Below, in pieces: positions 21,801 through 32,828 of a DNA stretch of 64,000 nt. Location: assembly GCA_964034945.1 (NCBI GenBank), contig OZ035963.1, positions 36,456,361-36,520,360 on the forward strand, read 5' to 3'. Numbering within the stretch: position 1 is the first letter of the stretch; every line of letters starts with the position of its first letter. The notes under the pieces are model-generated. The model was not told the DNA's origin and did no database searches. It saw only the letters and a list, made by a program, of their open reading frames with translations. The position numbers and the translations under genes were made by a program. Source of the DNA: Chrysopilus asiliformis. Taxonomy: Eukaryota > Arthropoda > Insecta > Diptera > Rhagionidae.

Positions 21801-24368
21801 TGACATATGCAGCTACATATGCGCTCCTATGTCGATCGTAGTTGGGCCTTTATATGTCTTCTAGAATTTGCATAGATTTCAACTATGACAAAGCGCCCCG
21901 TTCATCTCTAGTGAAGTGGTTTTTGAGAAATCTTGTACATAGAGTTCGTATAAAAGGGTCGTATAAGAAAGTAATTAAGAACTTTGTCCAGATCGCTCGC
22001 AGCGAAAATAACTTTTTCCATTTTTGATCGAAAAATCTCTAAATAGGTGGAAATTCCACGATCTGACAACGGCACCGGTTTGTCCATTTATTGGAGCTTA
22101 ATGCGCGCTTATGAGAGATCTTGGATACAATTTATCCCATATAATAATGTCTCCGTCCGTTTATGGACGAACTTCCTCTTAGCCACCCCTGGTATGTCTA
22201 TAGAAAAATGCGTAGTTTTGGAGTAAATCGCGAAAAAATTGGGATTTTTGCAAAAGTGGTCCTATTTGCTAATTCCGACTAAAGAAATTCCATCTGGTAG
22301 GATGATCTCATTTCAGTGCTGGATGTGTCTGCAAAACGTTATGACTAGAGACAAGTTTTACGGAACTTCTAGCAATCTAAAAACCGAGTTAACACAAGAA
22401 TTTCAAGCAAAAAGAGCCTACCAACTCGATTTAGTGGTCGCTAAAAGTTTTTGTGAAACCTGCAGGATCTCAAGTAGTTTTTGAAAAATCTTGTACCAGG
22501 CTGGACGACATAAAGACATTTTTATACCCGTGTAATGTATGAGTCCGGCCCTATCAATCACCAGTCATCAATACATGCATATTTTCTATTACGGTTATAC
22601 TCGATTCCCAATTGTATTGTTTCTCTTTAGTTCAAGTACATTGTTCAGTTAGTTAACTTCCAAATCTTGTAAAAAAAAGTTGGAATTAATATTAAGCTAA
22701 TAAGTCGTGCCTTTTATTGAGAACTAAAACCTAATAACCCGTATGGTGAAACCAAAGGGTATATTAAATTTGCCTTACCGTTAGTAACGCCAAGATCCCG
22801 TCATCACACACAAAAATGAATTACACCAGTGTGTTTAGAATGATAAAAAAAAATTGAATTATGCATGTTCGTCTGTCCGTCCGTGGTGCGGATTGCGGGC
22901 GCACGGATTGAGCTAGAGACTTGAAATTTTACGTAGATTAGTTTTTCGTAAAATGCAAGGCTAAATTCGTTAATGGGTAAAAATGGACCATTAGGAGGGT
23001 ACCCCCATACGAACGAAAACGTGCTTTGCGAATATCTCAAAAACGGTGCATCTTATCAAAAAATTCCAAGAACAAAAGTTATTGAGGATATAAAACTTCC
23101 ATACATCAAAATCCATTTTAACATAAATTTTAAAAAATCTTTTTGAAAAGTTTGACTTCAAAGTGGAATTTTGATACAACATAGGAAAAAAATGTCTTAC
23201 AATATTTTTGAATCACGTCATGATGTCTTTTTTACCATTTTAACAGGTCAACTTCCGCTGGGAATGGCTTTTGCCGCACAAGAATATGCTGTGTCAACTC
23301 ATAATCTCCCTAATCCACCGAATGCAATCGGCGAAAAGGACTTTATAGTTATTCTAAAACAAGTAGTAGAATTCATCACCAATGCTGCAGTTGATGAGCT
23401 ACCGCCGTTATACACTACCCCTGAAAATATTCCTATCATACAATCAATCATTTCACAATTCTGTATGGATGCTCAGGAAGAAGTAGACGTTTTTCGCATT
23501 TACCCATTGGACGAACTATTCCTTCAACTCAAAAATGCTGCCGCTAAATATGGGTTAGATCAAGAAAAATCAATTCCTTCAATTCATATTGCAAAAGCAA
23601 TTATAGATCGTGATCAATATGAGTATCGTACAGGAATTTCTTGTGATGTTAGTAGAGTTGGATAGTATTTAACAGTTCCCATTTCAAAACAAAATCATCG
23701 TTGTACTAAAATTTTAGTAATAGAATAGCTATTTTTTCCATTTAAAAAAAATTTAGTTATGTTTTGCAATGGGAACCAAATATATTTTAATGACAATAAT
23801 TTTTTTCAATATATTTGTGTTTTTCAGTATCACGAAAAGTCGGATGGTGGAAAATATTGTGCTCTATCCATTGTTAAACGGTGGTGTTTCATTTTTGCTG
23901 ATCATATCTGTTTGGATTTGGCAATATCACCGATAGCTGGACAGCATTTACCGCTGGGAACTGACATTACTATCGTTTCGACCACTTTACCGCCTAAAAA
24001 TGAAGCGGAGGATATGAAATCTTGTATCTCCTATAAATCTTATGCATCAACCTCAGTTCAGACTAACATAACGCAGCCAAAATATGAAAAACGCACACTT
24101 GGAGCACAGGCTACAGCTTGCGAAAAAGGTGATGATAGTGCAAAAGGAAATCCGTGGTCTATAAGGAGTTCTAATAAGCCTAGAAAACCAAATGAGGATT
24201 CATTTAATTTTGGTTCTGTAGTAAGCGGCAAAGGTCGTGGAATTATGCATAATGCAAATAAGACAGCTGATAGCAGTTCTTTTAGAAGCTTGGGACGAGG
24301 TAATTATTGTAAAAAAGTCAAGCATGATTTAATTTTTTTCGTTTTTAGGTCGCTTACTAACGGACTAA
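12880..24368 (+). CDS. mael: Maelstrom (piRNA pathway protein), six exons
   Basis: Exons: 12880-13011, 13076-13277, 13332-13478, 23247-23647, 23828-24299, 24349-24368; phases agree throughout, giving 457 aa, close to the usual Maelstrom length. Residues 1-70 are the HMG box (MPKKAAPNAFFCFMQEYKHK... EIWKQMSPEERAPYKD). The RNase-H-like Maelstrom domain follows (about 112-330): the Glu-Cys-His-Cys residues are visible as E143 (AEFSLQDG) and C293, H296 and C305 in CDYHEKSDGGKYC. The tail is polar and ends GRGRLLTD. Maelstrom is a germline nuclear/nuage protein required for piRNA-guided transposon silencing. The start is the first ATG, with the HMG box right at the N-terminus as in Drosophila. Uncertain points: exon 2 could end at 13259 instead (same phase), and the last intron (49 bp) may be retained, giving a different C-terminus ending at 24415. 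Intron 3 is 9768 bp and full of transposons. Confidence 0.92.
13494..13935 (+). other. unidentified coding-like segment in mael intron 3
   Basis: Two open stretches follow mael exon 3 on the same strand. The first (about 13500-13750) reads SSMAGQGELRLAFIFFNTVD and later SLKTRRLFLIPDISISQAWY. The second (13787-13935) reads SIFPDSQNMDEITVEPWISV then FKECPMNFSRLWEDFPLPC and stops at TAA. They can be joined in frame through a weak donor near 13735 and the acceptor TTTTTCTAG at 13785. I know no such sequence in Maelstrom and do not recognise the family. It could be an alternative exon pair, a nested gene or a retained transposon fragment. Confidence 0.35.
13936..15653. other. mael intron 3, no feature seen
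   Basis: AT-rich with short overlapping open frames on both strands. Phrases such as CATCAAAATCGGATAACTAG near 15338 resemble 3' tails of degenerate retroelements, but no element boundaries can be drawn. Confidence 0.3.
15654..15980 (-). pseudogene. C-terminal fragment of a transposon-type protein
   Basis: The minus strand is open for 102 codons from MPQTVHKILYHGEDIIRNNL, through LPLGDLSEEAQEKRNKDYRY and FREHNTRKMSRNSANEDLFN, to ILLVTSDPFVSSIR. The pattern 'HG..II....LP.G.LSEEAQE.RNK...Y.RE..RK.SR...N.D....LL.TSDP..SS.R' is one I recall as the C-terminus of proteins repeated in many animal genomes and treated as transposon-derived; I cannot name the superfamily. The frame breaks upstream of about 15980, so it is a truncated relic in mael intron 3. 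Confidence 0.5.
16052..17570. other. mael intron 3, degenerate repeats
   Basis: Between 16240 and 16560 two copies of a TCCTTACAGGACCTT-containing unit followed by GAAAAATCGCGATCAGTGACC-like or TAAAATTCTAACA sequence occur. The same unit family recurs around 39895-40110 and 55290-55520. No coding sequence is supported; the minus-strand open frame at 17141-17569 has no recognisable domain. Confidence 0.4.
17577..17720 (+). pseudogene. possible MADF-domain fragment
   Basis: The plus strand reads QTYCASNAIYETNFWYYDNL followed by LFLKDGE and ends at a TGA after HHWKF. The N-F-W-Y-Y-D-x-L-x-F-L motif resembles the end of a MADF domain, found in insect transcription factors and transposon-derived proteins. 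Only ~47 codons are open and no partner exon was found, so this is a weak call. Confidence 0.25.
17721..18518. other. mael intron 3, no feature seen
   Basis: AT-rich sequence with no supportable gene or bounded element. Confidence 0.3.
18519..18785. mobile_element. repeat A copy, truncated
   Basis: Carries CGAATATCTCAAAAACGGTG, AAAGTGCAAGAACAAAAGTT and the terminal GCCAGATTGGCAATTATAGC followed by TTTTGTTATG, in the orientation opposite to 5776. The CCGTATGG terminal block is joined directly to the middle, so ~250 bp are deleted. Confidence 0.7.
19376..20663 (-). mobile_element. full-length mariner transposon
   Basis: 1288 bp bounded by perfect 32-bp TIRs starting TTGGGTTGTTCGATAATTCA, with TA duplications at 19374-19375 and 20664-20665. 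It contains one uninterrupted transposase gene. Perfect TIRs plus an intact gene indicate a recent insertion. It lies in mael intron 3, antisense to mael. Confidence 0.97.
19450..20478 (-). CDS. mariner transposase (DD34D), intact
   Basis: 342 aa, uninterrupted, close to the usual ~345 aa. The N-terminal half has two helix-turn-helix regions (about 1-110, including RQCQRWFARFRSG, TGRP linker and TTREIAEKLDISNSTVYLHL). WVPHEL is at 116-121. The catalytic triad is D153 (TGDEKW), D245 (FHHDNARPH) and D280 (SPDLAPSD), with exactly 34 residues between the last two, and YSPDLAP is complete. The enzyme excises and inserts the element at TA by binding the TIRs in the nucleus. The N-terminus (HYRHILLFYFRKGK) suggests the mellifera/cecropia branch, which is an impression rather than a phylogeny. 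Nothing in the sequence shows a defect. Confidence 0.97.
   Translation of the reverse strand: MDNQREHYRHILLFYFRKGKNAVQARKKLCAVYGEDCLTERQCQRWFARFRSGNFNVQDAPHTGRPTTTDDDKIKTLIETNRRMTTREIAEKLDISNSTVYLHLQQLGYVSKLDVWVPHELKEIHLTKRINICDSLLNRNQNDPFLKRIITGDEKWIVYDNVVRKRSWTKQDEPPQSTSKANIHQKKIMLSVWWDYKGVVYFELLPRNRTIDSNVYCRQLSKLNEEIKKKRPELANRKGVMFHHDNARPHTSLITRQKLIELNWELMPHPPYSPDLAPSDYHLFRSLQNHLNGKTFDSDQAVKNELDQFFASKNQGFVERGIFQLAERWQKVIQQNGQYIID
21025..21478 (+). mobile_element. non-autonomous Helitron
   Basis: Begins TCATACTAATATATAAAAAT followed by GTCTGTCTGTCTG. It ends with a hairpin CCCGGCAACGACGGG and then CTAG before T, the Helitron 3' signature (stem-loop then CTRR, insertion between A and T). 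The interior contains three diverged ~120-bp repeats with TTTCGCGGGAAAACTACTGA and GATTGGCNTGA. No Rep/helicase gene, so mobilisation would be in trans. A second member is at 60769-61177. Confidence 0.85.
21501..21850. mobile_element. 350-bp MITE with perfect 37-bp TIRs
   Basis: The ends are AAGGCCCAACTACGATCGAC... and its exact reverse complement over about 37 bp, extending through ATAGGAGCGCATATGTA. Flanks read TT/TTA. Non-coding. TIR identity suggests recent activity. Confidence 0.9.
21851..22735. other. mael intron 3, degenerate repeat tails
   Basis: Contains phrases common to retroelement 3' regions (GTTTTTGAGAAATCTTGTAC, TTGAAAAATCTTGTACCAGG) in roughly two diverged copies (21905 and 22480). 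An isolated TTTTTATACCCGTGTAATG near 22528 resembles the repeat-A terminus. No gene. Confidence 0.35.
22736..23186. mobile_element. repeat A copy abutting mael exon 4
   Basis: Starts CCCGTATGGTGAAACC, includes ACGCCAAGATCCCGTCATCA, CGAATATCTCAAAAACGGTG and ends near GGAATTTTGATACAAC. The distal AACATAACAAAAG end is missing. It stops about 60 bp before the exon at 23247, so it lies in the 3' part of mael intron 3 near the branch-point region. Confidence 0.75.
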
Positions 24369-24540
24369 TTTCAAAATCTCAAAATTTTGTATTCAAGTTT
24401 ATTCAAGTTTATTAATATACGTATCTTACGTTACAAAAGATGACCTTTTTTCAATTATTAACATTTTTAAGGAGATCACGCCCGAAAAAATGAAAACAAG
24501 ATCGATTTTTTTTTACTTTCAAAATTCTTTATACTTTGAA

Positions 24541-24600
24541 AAACTACCAGAAAAGCACTTTTTGCCTGCAGGGTGGCAAAAAATGCTTTCCTGGTAGTTT
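24541..24600. repeat. 60-nt pre-miRNA-sized hairpin
   Basis: AAACTACCAGAAAAGCACTT...GCC pairs with GGC...AATGCTTTCCTGGTAGTTT: a 26-bp stem with two mismatched or wobble positions and an 8-nt loop TGCAGGGT. It lies 170 bp downstream of the mael stop codon. It could be a microRNA-like hairpin or the core of a tiny foldback MITE. Confidence 0.75.
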
Positions 24601-24832
24601 ATATGGGAAACTTTGGTATAGAGCAGTGTTGGGCGTGAATCAACTAAATTTTTAGTTGTTTGGTTGATAAAAAATTCAGCTGCAACTAAATTAATCTCAA
24701 CTTTTTGTTGTTGATATTATATTTGAGACGCGGGAAATTTAAAAATTGAAATCTGTTTTGAACACCATTTTTTATAAAGGCACAAAAACTCATCACTTTA
24801 GGTTACAATTGGAATTTAAATTGTCAGGAAAT

Positions 24833-25095
24833 AATTCTGTGGTCACAAGGAAAAACCGCATAAGTCGAAAAAGCGTGTTTTGAGTAATTTGGGTTTAAAG
24901 TTTTGATTATTTTTGTTTTTGCAAGTAAAACTGACTCTGGTTATATGGTTTTTGCTCTGCCATTCCTCATAGGGGTACAGCATGAAAACCAAATTTTGAC
25001 AGAATATAGAACTGGATAAGGAGAATTCAAATATGCACCAACCTTTAAAACCACATAACTCGACTTAAGCGGTTTTTCCTTGTGACCACAGAATT
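24833..25095. mobile_element. 263-bp MITE
   Basis: Inverted ends AATTCTGTGGTCACAAGGAA continuing through AAACCGC and TAAGTCGA (one mismatch), about 36 bp. Non-coding. Confidence 0.85.
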
Positions 25096-25669
25096 GAAAA
25101 GTCCGAATTCACACGATAAGTTTTTTGATTCACGTCACGGCCATCGAGGGCAAAAAGGACGGGATGTAGGAAGGGCGAGAAGTTCACCATGAGTTAATGC
25201 AAGTCCGTTTTCTCTATTCCTTTTTGCTCTCATTCGTATTCGCTCATGTCAATTTACGCCAAATTCTGTCAATTTACGCCAAATGGGTTTTTTTATCATT
25301 AAATGTATGGAAGTTAGTCTTGTGTTTTGTGTGCTTTAGATTTAACCTTCGTGACATAAAAGGGCGCTACGATCTTAGTCTATTTTAATTATGTTTTCAA
25401 ACATAATCTGATATGAGTGGATTGGCCGTTAATTAGTTTTTGATTTCTAAAAAGAAGTTGGCTCATCGGTTAAAAGTTTTTTTTAAAGAATCAAACGCAA
25501 TTTGATGTTTATTTTAATGTCATCAAAAAAATTAAAGAAAATGTAATGGCGTCGAGAATTGGGCCTTGTGTTTGCTTTGTCTACTTACCCTACCTCATAT
25601 CCGGCCTCGATCCATACGGCTTTCTCATAGATTTTACGAATGTTTCGATACTGCAGATCCATTTAAATA
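25096..25669. other. non-coding stretch
   Basis: Nothing assigned except a small direct repeat, CTGTCAATTTACGCCAAAT-like, twice near 25245-25283. Confidence 0.3.
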
Positions 25670-26177
25670 CAGTGTGACCTCGTTAAACGCAATCCTCGAA
25701 GAACGCAACTCCTCGGTTAACGCAACACCTAAAATTTTACACTGTTGACTCAATAAACGCAACTTCCAAATAAGGTTGACTCGATTAACGCAACTTTTTT
25801 ATAATCTGATACTGTTTCGGCCAAAAAAAGATAAAAAATAGTTACAGGAAATCTTTTATTGACTTTATTCTCTATGCCTTGTTTTTATTTATTAAAGAAT
25901 GGCTGTCACCAATGCGATTTTTTATAAATTTAGTCACCGCCGCCAATGCAAATTTACATTCTATTACATTCACTCAGTTGAGCTATTGTTTTGTTATCCC
26001 GTTAAGCCGAATTGCTTGTGTACAGTTTTTTTTCTTTCTCGGCGCAATCGGTCACATTTTTTGTTTAAAGAATAGAAGTTGATTTTAAATATATAAATTT
26101 TGAATATACCGAGTTTTTCTTTTTGGTTCGTGAAGCAACAGGCTGTTACAAAACAAGTCTGTGCCAACAAAAAAACA

Positions 26178-26420
26178 TAACAAAAGCTATAATTGCCAAT
26201 CTGGCAATCATTGGAGACCCGTATGGTGATATTCGTATCAAAATTCGAACAGTTATACCAAAATTCCACTTTGAAGTCAAACTTTCCAATAAGATTTTTT
26301 AAAATGTATTCCAATCGAATTTTGATGTATGGGAGTTTTATGTAGAATCATATACTAAATAACTTTTGTTCTTGCACTTTTTTGATAAGATGCACCGTTT
26401 TTGAGATATTCACAAAAAAC
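26178..26420. mobile_element. repeat A copy, 5' half only
   Basis: AACATAACAAAAGCTATAAT through GCCAATCTGGCAAT, CCGTATGGTGAT and on to TTTTTGAGATATTCACAAAA; the rest is absent. Same orientation as 5776. It ends where the next MITE begins. Confidence 0.75.
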
Positions 26421-26422
26421 AA

Positions 26423-26961
26423 GAGCATTTTCATTTTTACTGGCAAAGTAAGTGAAATGCCAGATTTCTTATGACTTTTTCACCAAGTGTGAAAGGCACG
26501 GGAAACCACTCAGTAAAAATTTTACTGGAAATTTTGCTTGCATGTAGTGGTTTTACTATCCATAATTTTCGTCGACGATAGGAAAGTTATGGCAGTAAAC
26601 AACAACAAACACATTGGACTTCCCCGCCCTGCCAGCAAAATGTTACCCCTGAATTATGGGGAATTATGGCAGCCAGCAAAAGTAAGGTTAAGTTCGATGT
26701 TTATTTGAAAGCTACGCATTTTAAATGGAAACGGGAGGTAATAATAATTATGTTATTAATTATAACATTACACAAAATGATTTTGTTAGGTGAAATTGAA
26801 GTGCTAACAAACGTATTGCTGCGAGAAGGTGATGTGCAGTGACAGTTCGCCATAAAGTGGAAGGGAAAGTACGTGTGAGACACTGATGTGATCGACTTTT
26901 TGCGCACGTAAATTTGAATTTCGCTATCCCGCTCACTTTGCCAGTAAAAATGAAAATGCTC
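26423..26961. mobile_element. 539-bp MITE
   Basis: Inverted ends GAGCATTTTCATTTTTACTG continuing through GCAAAGT with an A/C difference, about 30 bp. The interior includes a minus-strand open frame without recognisable domain. Nested in the pogo-like element 25670-27002. Confidence 0.8.
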
Positions 26962-27067
26962 GTGTTTCTAAATCCACCTTAACGCAACTGACTCGGTTAC
27001 TGTACGTGTAAATTATTGTAAGAGGGCGAAAAAGTGTGCAAAAATTTGAAAACGAAAAAAAACTAAA

Positions 27068-27132
27068 CACGGGAATCGAACCTCGCATCTGTGTGGTTTT
27101 AATTGCATCGCCTTCCCCTCTGGCTCACACAT
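27068..27132 (-). other. tRNA-derived sequence (tRNA relic or SINE head)
   Basis: On the minus strand GTGTGAGCCAGAGGGG and AAGGCGATG resemble a tRNA D-arm/A box, and GAGGTTCGATTCCCG contains a perfect pol III B box (GGTTCGATTCC) about 35 bp downstream. A canonical anticodon arm and acceptor stem are not evident, so it is probably a tRNA pseudogene or the head of a SINE. Confidence 0.55.
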
Positions 27133-27171
27133 TCACTTATAAGACTAGGTTAGTATGCGTGTGATTACACG

Positions 27172-27632
27172 AGGATTCACTTTAAGGCGGCACGTCTTTC
27201 CTCATTTTGTTGCCGTGTGCACACGGTTCGCCTTTTTCATTCGCTAAAATCTTTCGCCTTTTTGACGTTAAGACATTGGGATGAAAATAACCTCAAAATT
27301 TAACTCAGTTGTAAAATGATTGCAGTGAAATTTGTTAAATTTAATGAAAATATGGATCATATAATAATTGCAGTAACAAGTTTATTATATGCTTCATCAG
27401 CAACGGCTCTATTTTTGTGCCAATCTGAAGAAGAAAACTCCGAATTTTCAGATGCGCACGACTCCACAGCAAACGAAATGACCAATAAAAGCACAACGAG
27501 ACACAAACCGGTTTGCAACCGATAATTTTAAGTGAATCTAAACTTCGTTCGCTCTTTTTGATTTCCCTCCCCACTGCGTCCCTCACCTTCACTTGGTCGG
27601 AGCGAATGACGTGCCGCCTCAAAGTGAATCCT
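27172..27632. mobile_element. 461-bp MITE
   Basis: Inverted ends AGGATTCACTTTAAGGCGGC and (right, reverse complement) AGGATTCACTTTGAGGCGGC, continuing ACGTC. Non-coding; open frames inside overlap on both strands and look accidental. Confidence 0.85.
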
Positions 27633-27892
27633 GGTGTAGACAGGCACTATGGAATACTTGCTCTCTCAATAACTTTGACAGGTTTTTAATGTTCTTAAGA
27701 AAATTGAATTGCTGTTGTGTGGTAAGGGTTCAGATCTTAGAGAAAAACTCGAAATTTTTTATCACATAATTATTTTTCATTGAAGACGGATACATAGCGG
27801 TGGTATTAAAGATAGAAATTTCAGTGGGTAAAGGAAGAATTCCAATTGGGCAGAGGCAGCAGCCGCGGCAGAAACAGGAGTTCTCCCTTATA

Positions 27893-28522
27893 CTATGTTC
27901 ACACGGACGCAAAATTACGTAATTTTGAAGATTTTCGTAATTTTGAACGAAATCTTCCTCGAAATCACGAGATTTCCAGTACATTAACCTGTTTTCAAAA
28001 TCACTAAAAGTATGTAATTTTCACAAAATTAGGAACGAAATTAAGCAAAAACAATGAATACAACCCTGCATCACTCATTCAGCTCTCTTGAGTACATCAG
28101 TTTTGACATTTGTGCTGGATTGAAACGACGGAGATATAAGAAAAAGAAGCCGTGTTCCGCACGCGAAGAGGATATATTAGTAAATCTGTGGTCTGAGAAA
28201 GGAAACAACCTAAAAAAATGGACATGTTTATGATGCAGTTAAATATGAAATGGAAAATAATTGTTTATTTTCATTACAGATAATTTCCATTTTAGTCTAA
28301 AGTGTCTAATTCTGTTTGCACATATTTCACCGATGTTTTGAATTGTATTATTCATCATATTACTAAAATTCATAGTAATCCTACACGAACTTCCTCGATC
28401 AATTTTTGAACTAACGTAGTTGAAATGTCAAACAGAATTACCTTAATCTCTGTGTGAACACTTTGGTTTAAGATTTAAATCATTTCGCAAAATTACGTAA
28501 TTTTGCGTCAGTGTGAACTTAG
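27893..28522. mobile_element. 630-bp TIR element, TA target, with a possible coding relic
   Basis: The ends are CTATGTTCACACGGACGCAA and (right, reverse complement) CTAAGTTCACACTGACGCAA, both continuing AATTACGTAATT, with TA at 27891-27892 and 28523-28524. Inside, around 28114-28230, the plus strand reads LKRRRYKKKKPCSAREEDIL then VNLWSEKG, vaguely like the start of a Myb/SANT-like domain, so it may derive from an element like 11004-12045. Confidence 0.8.
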
Positions 28523-28597
28523 TATTAGCGCCAAATCTGATTTCAGATTGACCACACTCTGGTTATTAAGTCGCTCTACTATTGTGTAGAGTGATTA

Positions 28598-29226
28598 GCT
28601 GCGTTCCCGACCTATGTAAAAACTACTGCGAAGTACTGACCAGCAACTTTTCTCGGGAACGCACTTTTGGATGATTACTATTAAAATATAACCTCACAAT
28701 TATAGAGCGCACACAATTTGAAAATTGTAAAGATGAAAATAATTTCGCAATCAACAGAGATACAAAATATCTGAGAAGAAAATGAAATTAAATAGAATAA
28801 ATGAACCTGCAATGAGGGAAAAGGCCATATTTTATGCGTTATCGCCATAATTTCGAGATCAGAAACAAAACACTATTTCGGTTCAACACATATTTCAATT
28901 TAGAGATATTAGACATTCGGGTGGTTATTCCAACACATTAATTGCAATCTAAATTCATTCTGGAGAACATTTGTACTTCAAATCAAATGTTTTCCTTGAT
29001 TTTTCATAGCGGAAGTGTTTTAATGTACGAAAACAAACAAAAGTGACAATTCATTCTAACTTTAAAACCCGGATTTTCACCTATTGGAAAACTTAGGAAG
29101 TTCGGACATGTGACGGAATTTTTTGTCAAAATTGCACACGAAAATTTACTGCGGACTAAGAGGATGTGTAGATGCGAATGTTCCGCAGTACTTCGCAGTA
29201 GGTTTTTCATGGACCGGGAACGCAGC
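28598..29226. mobile_element. repeat B copy 2, inverted, also 629 bp
   Basis: Starts GCTGCGTTCCCGACC and ends ...GGGAACGCAGC with TA at 28596-28597 and 29227-29228. It is the reverse complement of 8964-9592 with few differences and exactly the same length, indicating a young family. It sits within a tract containing repeat-E-like words (GTAGAGTG, GAGAGTGTGAC). Confidence 0.88.
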
Positions 29227-29660
29227 TATTATATAAGAGAGTGTGACAATCTTGAAAGTGATGTCCGTTGAGATTTTCAAATTGTCCGTTAAAGTTTTTT
29301 GATGATTCACAGATTTGAGTGAAAAATGTTTTAGTTCATTAATTTAAGTATAGTTTTCCTGGATCAAGGGCTTAACAAGTCTTAAATATAATAAATTATT
29401 AAGTTGAGATTTTCAACAAAATTTTCGAAATAAGATGGTTCAAAACTTTTCGAACCGTCAACGGTTTTCCGATGAACACATTCTAGTTTTATATAGTCAC
29501 TGTACTCTAGTGTAGCCCTGATATTACAATGACTCTACTTTCTGGATAAATTAGGTACCTTAGCGTAAATCATAACAGGGTTGTGTAAAACCAATTCCAT
29601 TTCTCCTCGAAGGGGGACATTCTCAATTATTGATGCTGTTGCATTAAGTATATATATAAT
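29227..29660. other. region upstream of polyubiquitin
   Basis: AT-rich, non-coding. It includes TACTCTAGTGTAG and GACTCTACTTTCTGGAT, which look like worn repeat-E ends. No other structure. Confidence 0.3.
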
Positions 29661-29666
29661 TTGCTG

Positions 29667-29674
29667 GAAACTTC
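29667..29674. promoter_or_regulatory. heat-shock-element-like site
   Basis: GAAACTTC fits the two-unit HSE core GAAnnTTC, with TTTTCC just downstream, about 300 bp before the TATA box of the polyubiquitin gene. Polyubiquitin genes are commonly heat inducible through HSF. A single dimer in AT-rich DNA is weak evidence. Confidence 0.35.
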
Positions 29675-29966
29675 TTTTCCACTATTCTGGGATTTTCGAG
29701 TGGTTTCGATTTTAAAATTGTAACCTTGGTGGAAATTTTCGTGGCATTTTCTAACGGGCAGTTCAAAGAAGAGTTTTGACCTTTGTGAAACATTTTTGTT
29801 CAAAATCCAAAAATAGAATTTTGTTTTTTATAAACAAAGTGCGACTAATAAAATTAACCAGAAACAAAAGAGTTTTGACGATTCAATTTTAATTTTCTCG
29901 CTACTCATTTTCCGCAGTATTCCCCACTCAGTGTTTTCGATAATTGGGGTAATAAATTCAAACGTC

Positions 29967-29975
29967 TATAAAAGG
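29967..29975 (+). promoter_or_regulatory. TATA box of polyubiquitin gene
   Basis: TATAAAAGG, a consensus TATA box, predicts transcription starting around 29995-30005 near CGTAGAACTTGTTCAAC. The first exon would be non-coding. Confidence 0.75.
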
Positions 29976-30145
29976 CCGAATGTTCCTCTTGCGCTCGTAG
30001 AACTTGTTCAACTGTTTAAAGAGTGAGGTCGAGAGTTATTAAGTGAAGAATATTAAAAAGCACATAAAAACTAAAAATCTAACTTTAAAAAAGTGTGAAA
30101 TAGTGAATATAATTACGATATTTAAATTATTTATTCGAAAAAAAG

Positions 30146-30436
30146 GTAGGTTGTTTGATTTCCGTGAGGACGTTTTTTTTCTTTCGCGTGGCTTGGTGGC
30201 CATTTTGAGAACTGCTAGAAAAATCAAAGCATTAAAATGTTGCAATAACAAAGAAATTTTCTTATTCATTTATTAATCCTATTAGTTTTTGATTTTCTAA
30301 AGAAGGCTTTTAGTTCTAATAAATCAGTTGAAAATTTTCGCCACCATAATATTGGATGACGCATTTACATGACTAATTGCGTTATAAAGTATTTCATCAT
30401 AAATTTTATAATTCAAAGAATGTTTTCTGTTTTCAG
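30146..30436 (+). other. 5'UTR intron of polyubiquitin gene
   Basis: Donor AAG/GTAGGT at 30146 and acceptor TTTCTGTTTTCAG ending 30436 define a 291-bp intron, 19 bp before the ATG. A single 5'UTR intron is the usual architecture of insect and vertebrate polyubiquitin genes. The donor choice is by eye; other GT sites (for example GTGAG near 30025) are possible. Confidence 0.6.
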
Positions 30437-30446
30437 AGTTGAATAA

Positions 30447-32285
<1,839 letters not shown>

Positions 32286-32381
32286 AATTTATTTTTCAAG
32301 TAGCTGAGCATTCCATTTTTCGAAACTACATGATCTAACTTTAGAATTTTATTTTATATGAATGTTTGGTAAACTTTTAGA

Positions 32382-32387
32382 AATAAA
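32382..32387 (+). terminator. poly(A) signal of polyubiquitin
   Basis: AATAAA about 97 bp after the stop codon, followed by a T-rich stretch, gives a plausible cleavage site around 32400-32420. Confidence 0.6.
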
Positions 32388-32475
32388 TTTAGTTACAATT
32401 GAAAATTTTATTTTATTTTTTTGATTTGTGGGAATTGCTTACTGAAGGCTTTTTTTTGTTATATTCTGTTCATCT

Positions 32476-32828
32476 GGGACCTATTCCACAAAAGTACAAG
32501 ATTTGTATTTGTAGCTGTTTTTCACAATTGTAGGACTTGTAAATACATTTTCATTTCTTAAAATACAATTTATAAATCACAAATACAAATTCGGAGTAAT
32601 TTTACAATCCGAAATGTTTTCACAAGTCTTTATTTTCTGTTCCTCAAAATATTGAAAAAATTTTTCGTTCAATTCAAAGAAAAAATTGATACAATTGTTG
32701 TGAAAATGTAAGAAAAAATATTTACAAATGTGTGACTTCCTGGAACGGTTTTTTTTGGATTTGTAATTGTGAATATACAATTTAACAATTTGTAAATTGT
32801 AGAATTGTACTTTTGTGGAATAGGCCCC
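32476..32828. mobile_element. 353-bp MITE between polyubiquitin and GCP6
   Basis: The inverted ends are GGGACCTATTCCACAAAAGT and (right, reverse complement) GGGGCCTATTCCACAAAAGT, both continuing ACAA: 24 bp with one mismatch. It is AT-rich and non-coding inside, with repeated TTTGTAAAT-like words. Confidence 0.85.

Larger units (their letters stand above)
25670..27002. mobile_element. pogo/Tigger-like element with nested insertions
   Basis: The ends are CAGTGTGACCTCGTTAAACG and, in reverse complement, CAGTAACCGAGTCAGTTGCG, each flanked by TA (25668-25669, 27003-27004). CAGT...ACTG termini at TA are the pogo/Tigger pattern. The left interior repeats AACGCAAC-type units. Two other elements are nested (26178-26420 and 26423-26961), so the original was about 550 bp and non-coding. 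Confidence 0.7.
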
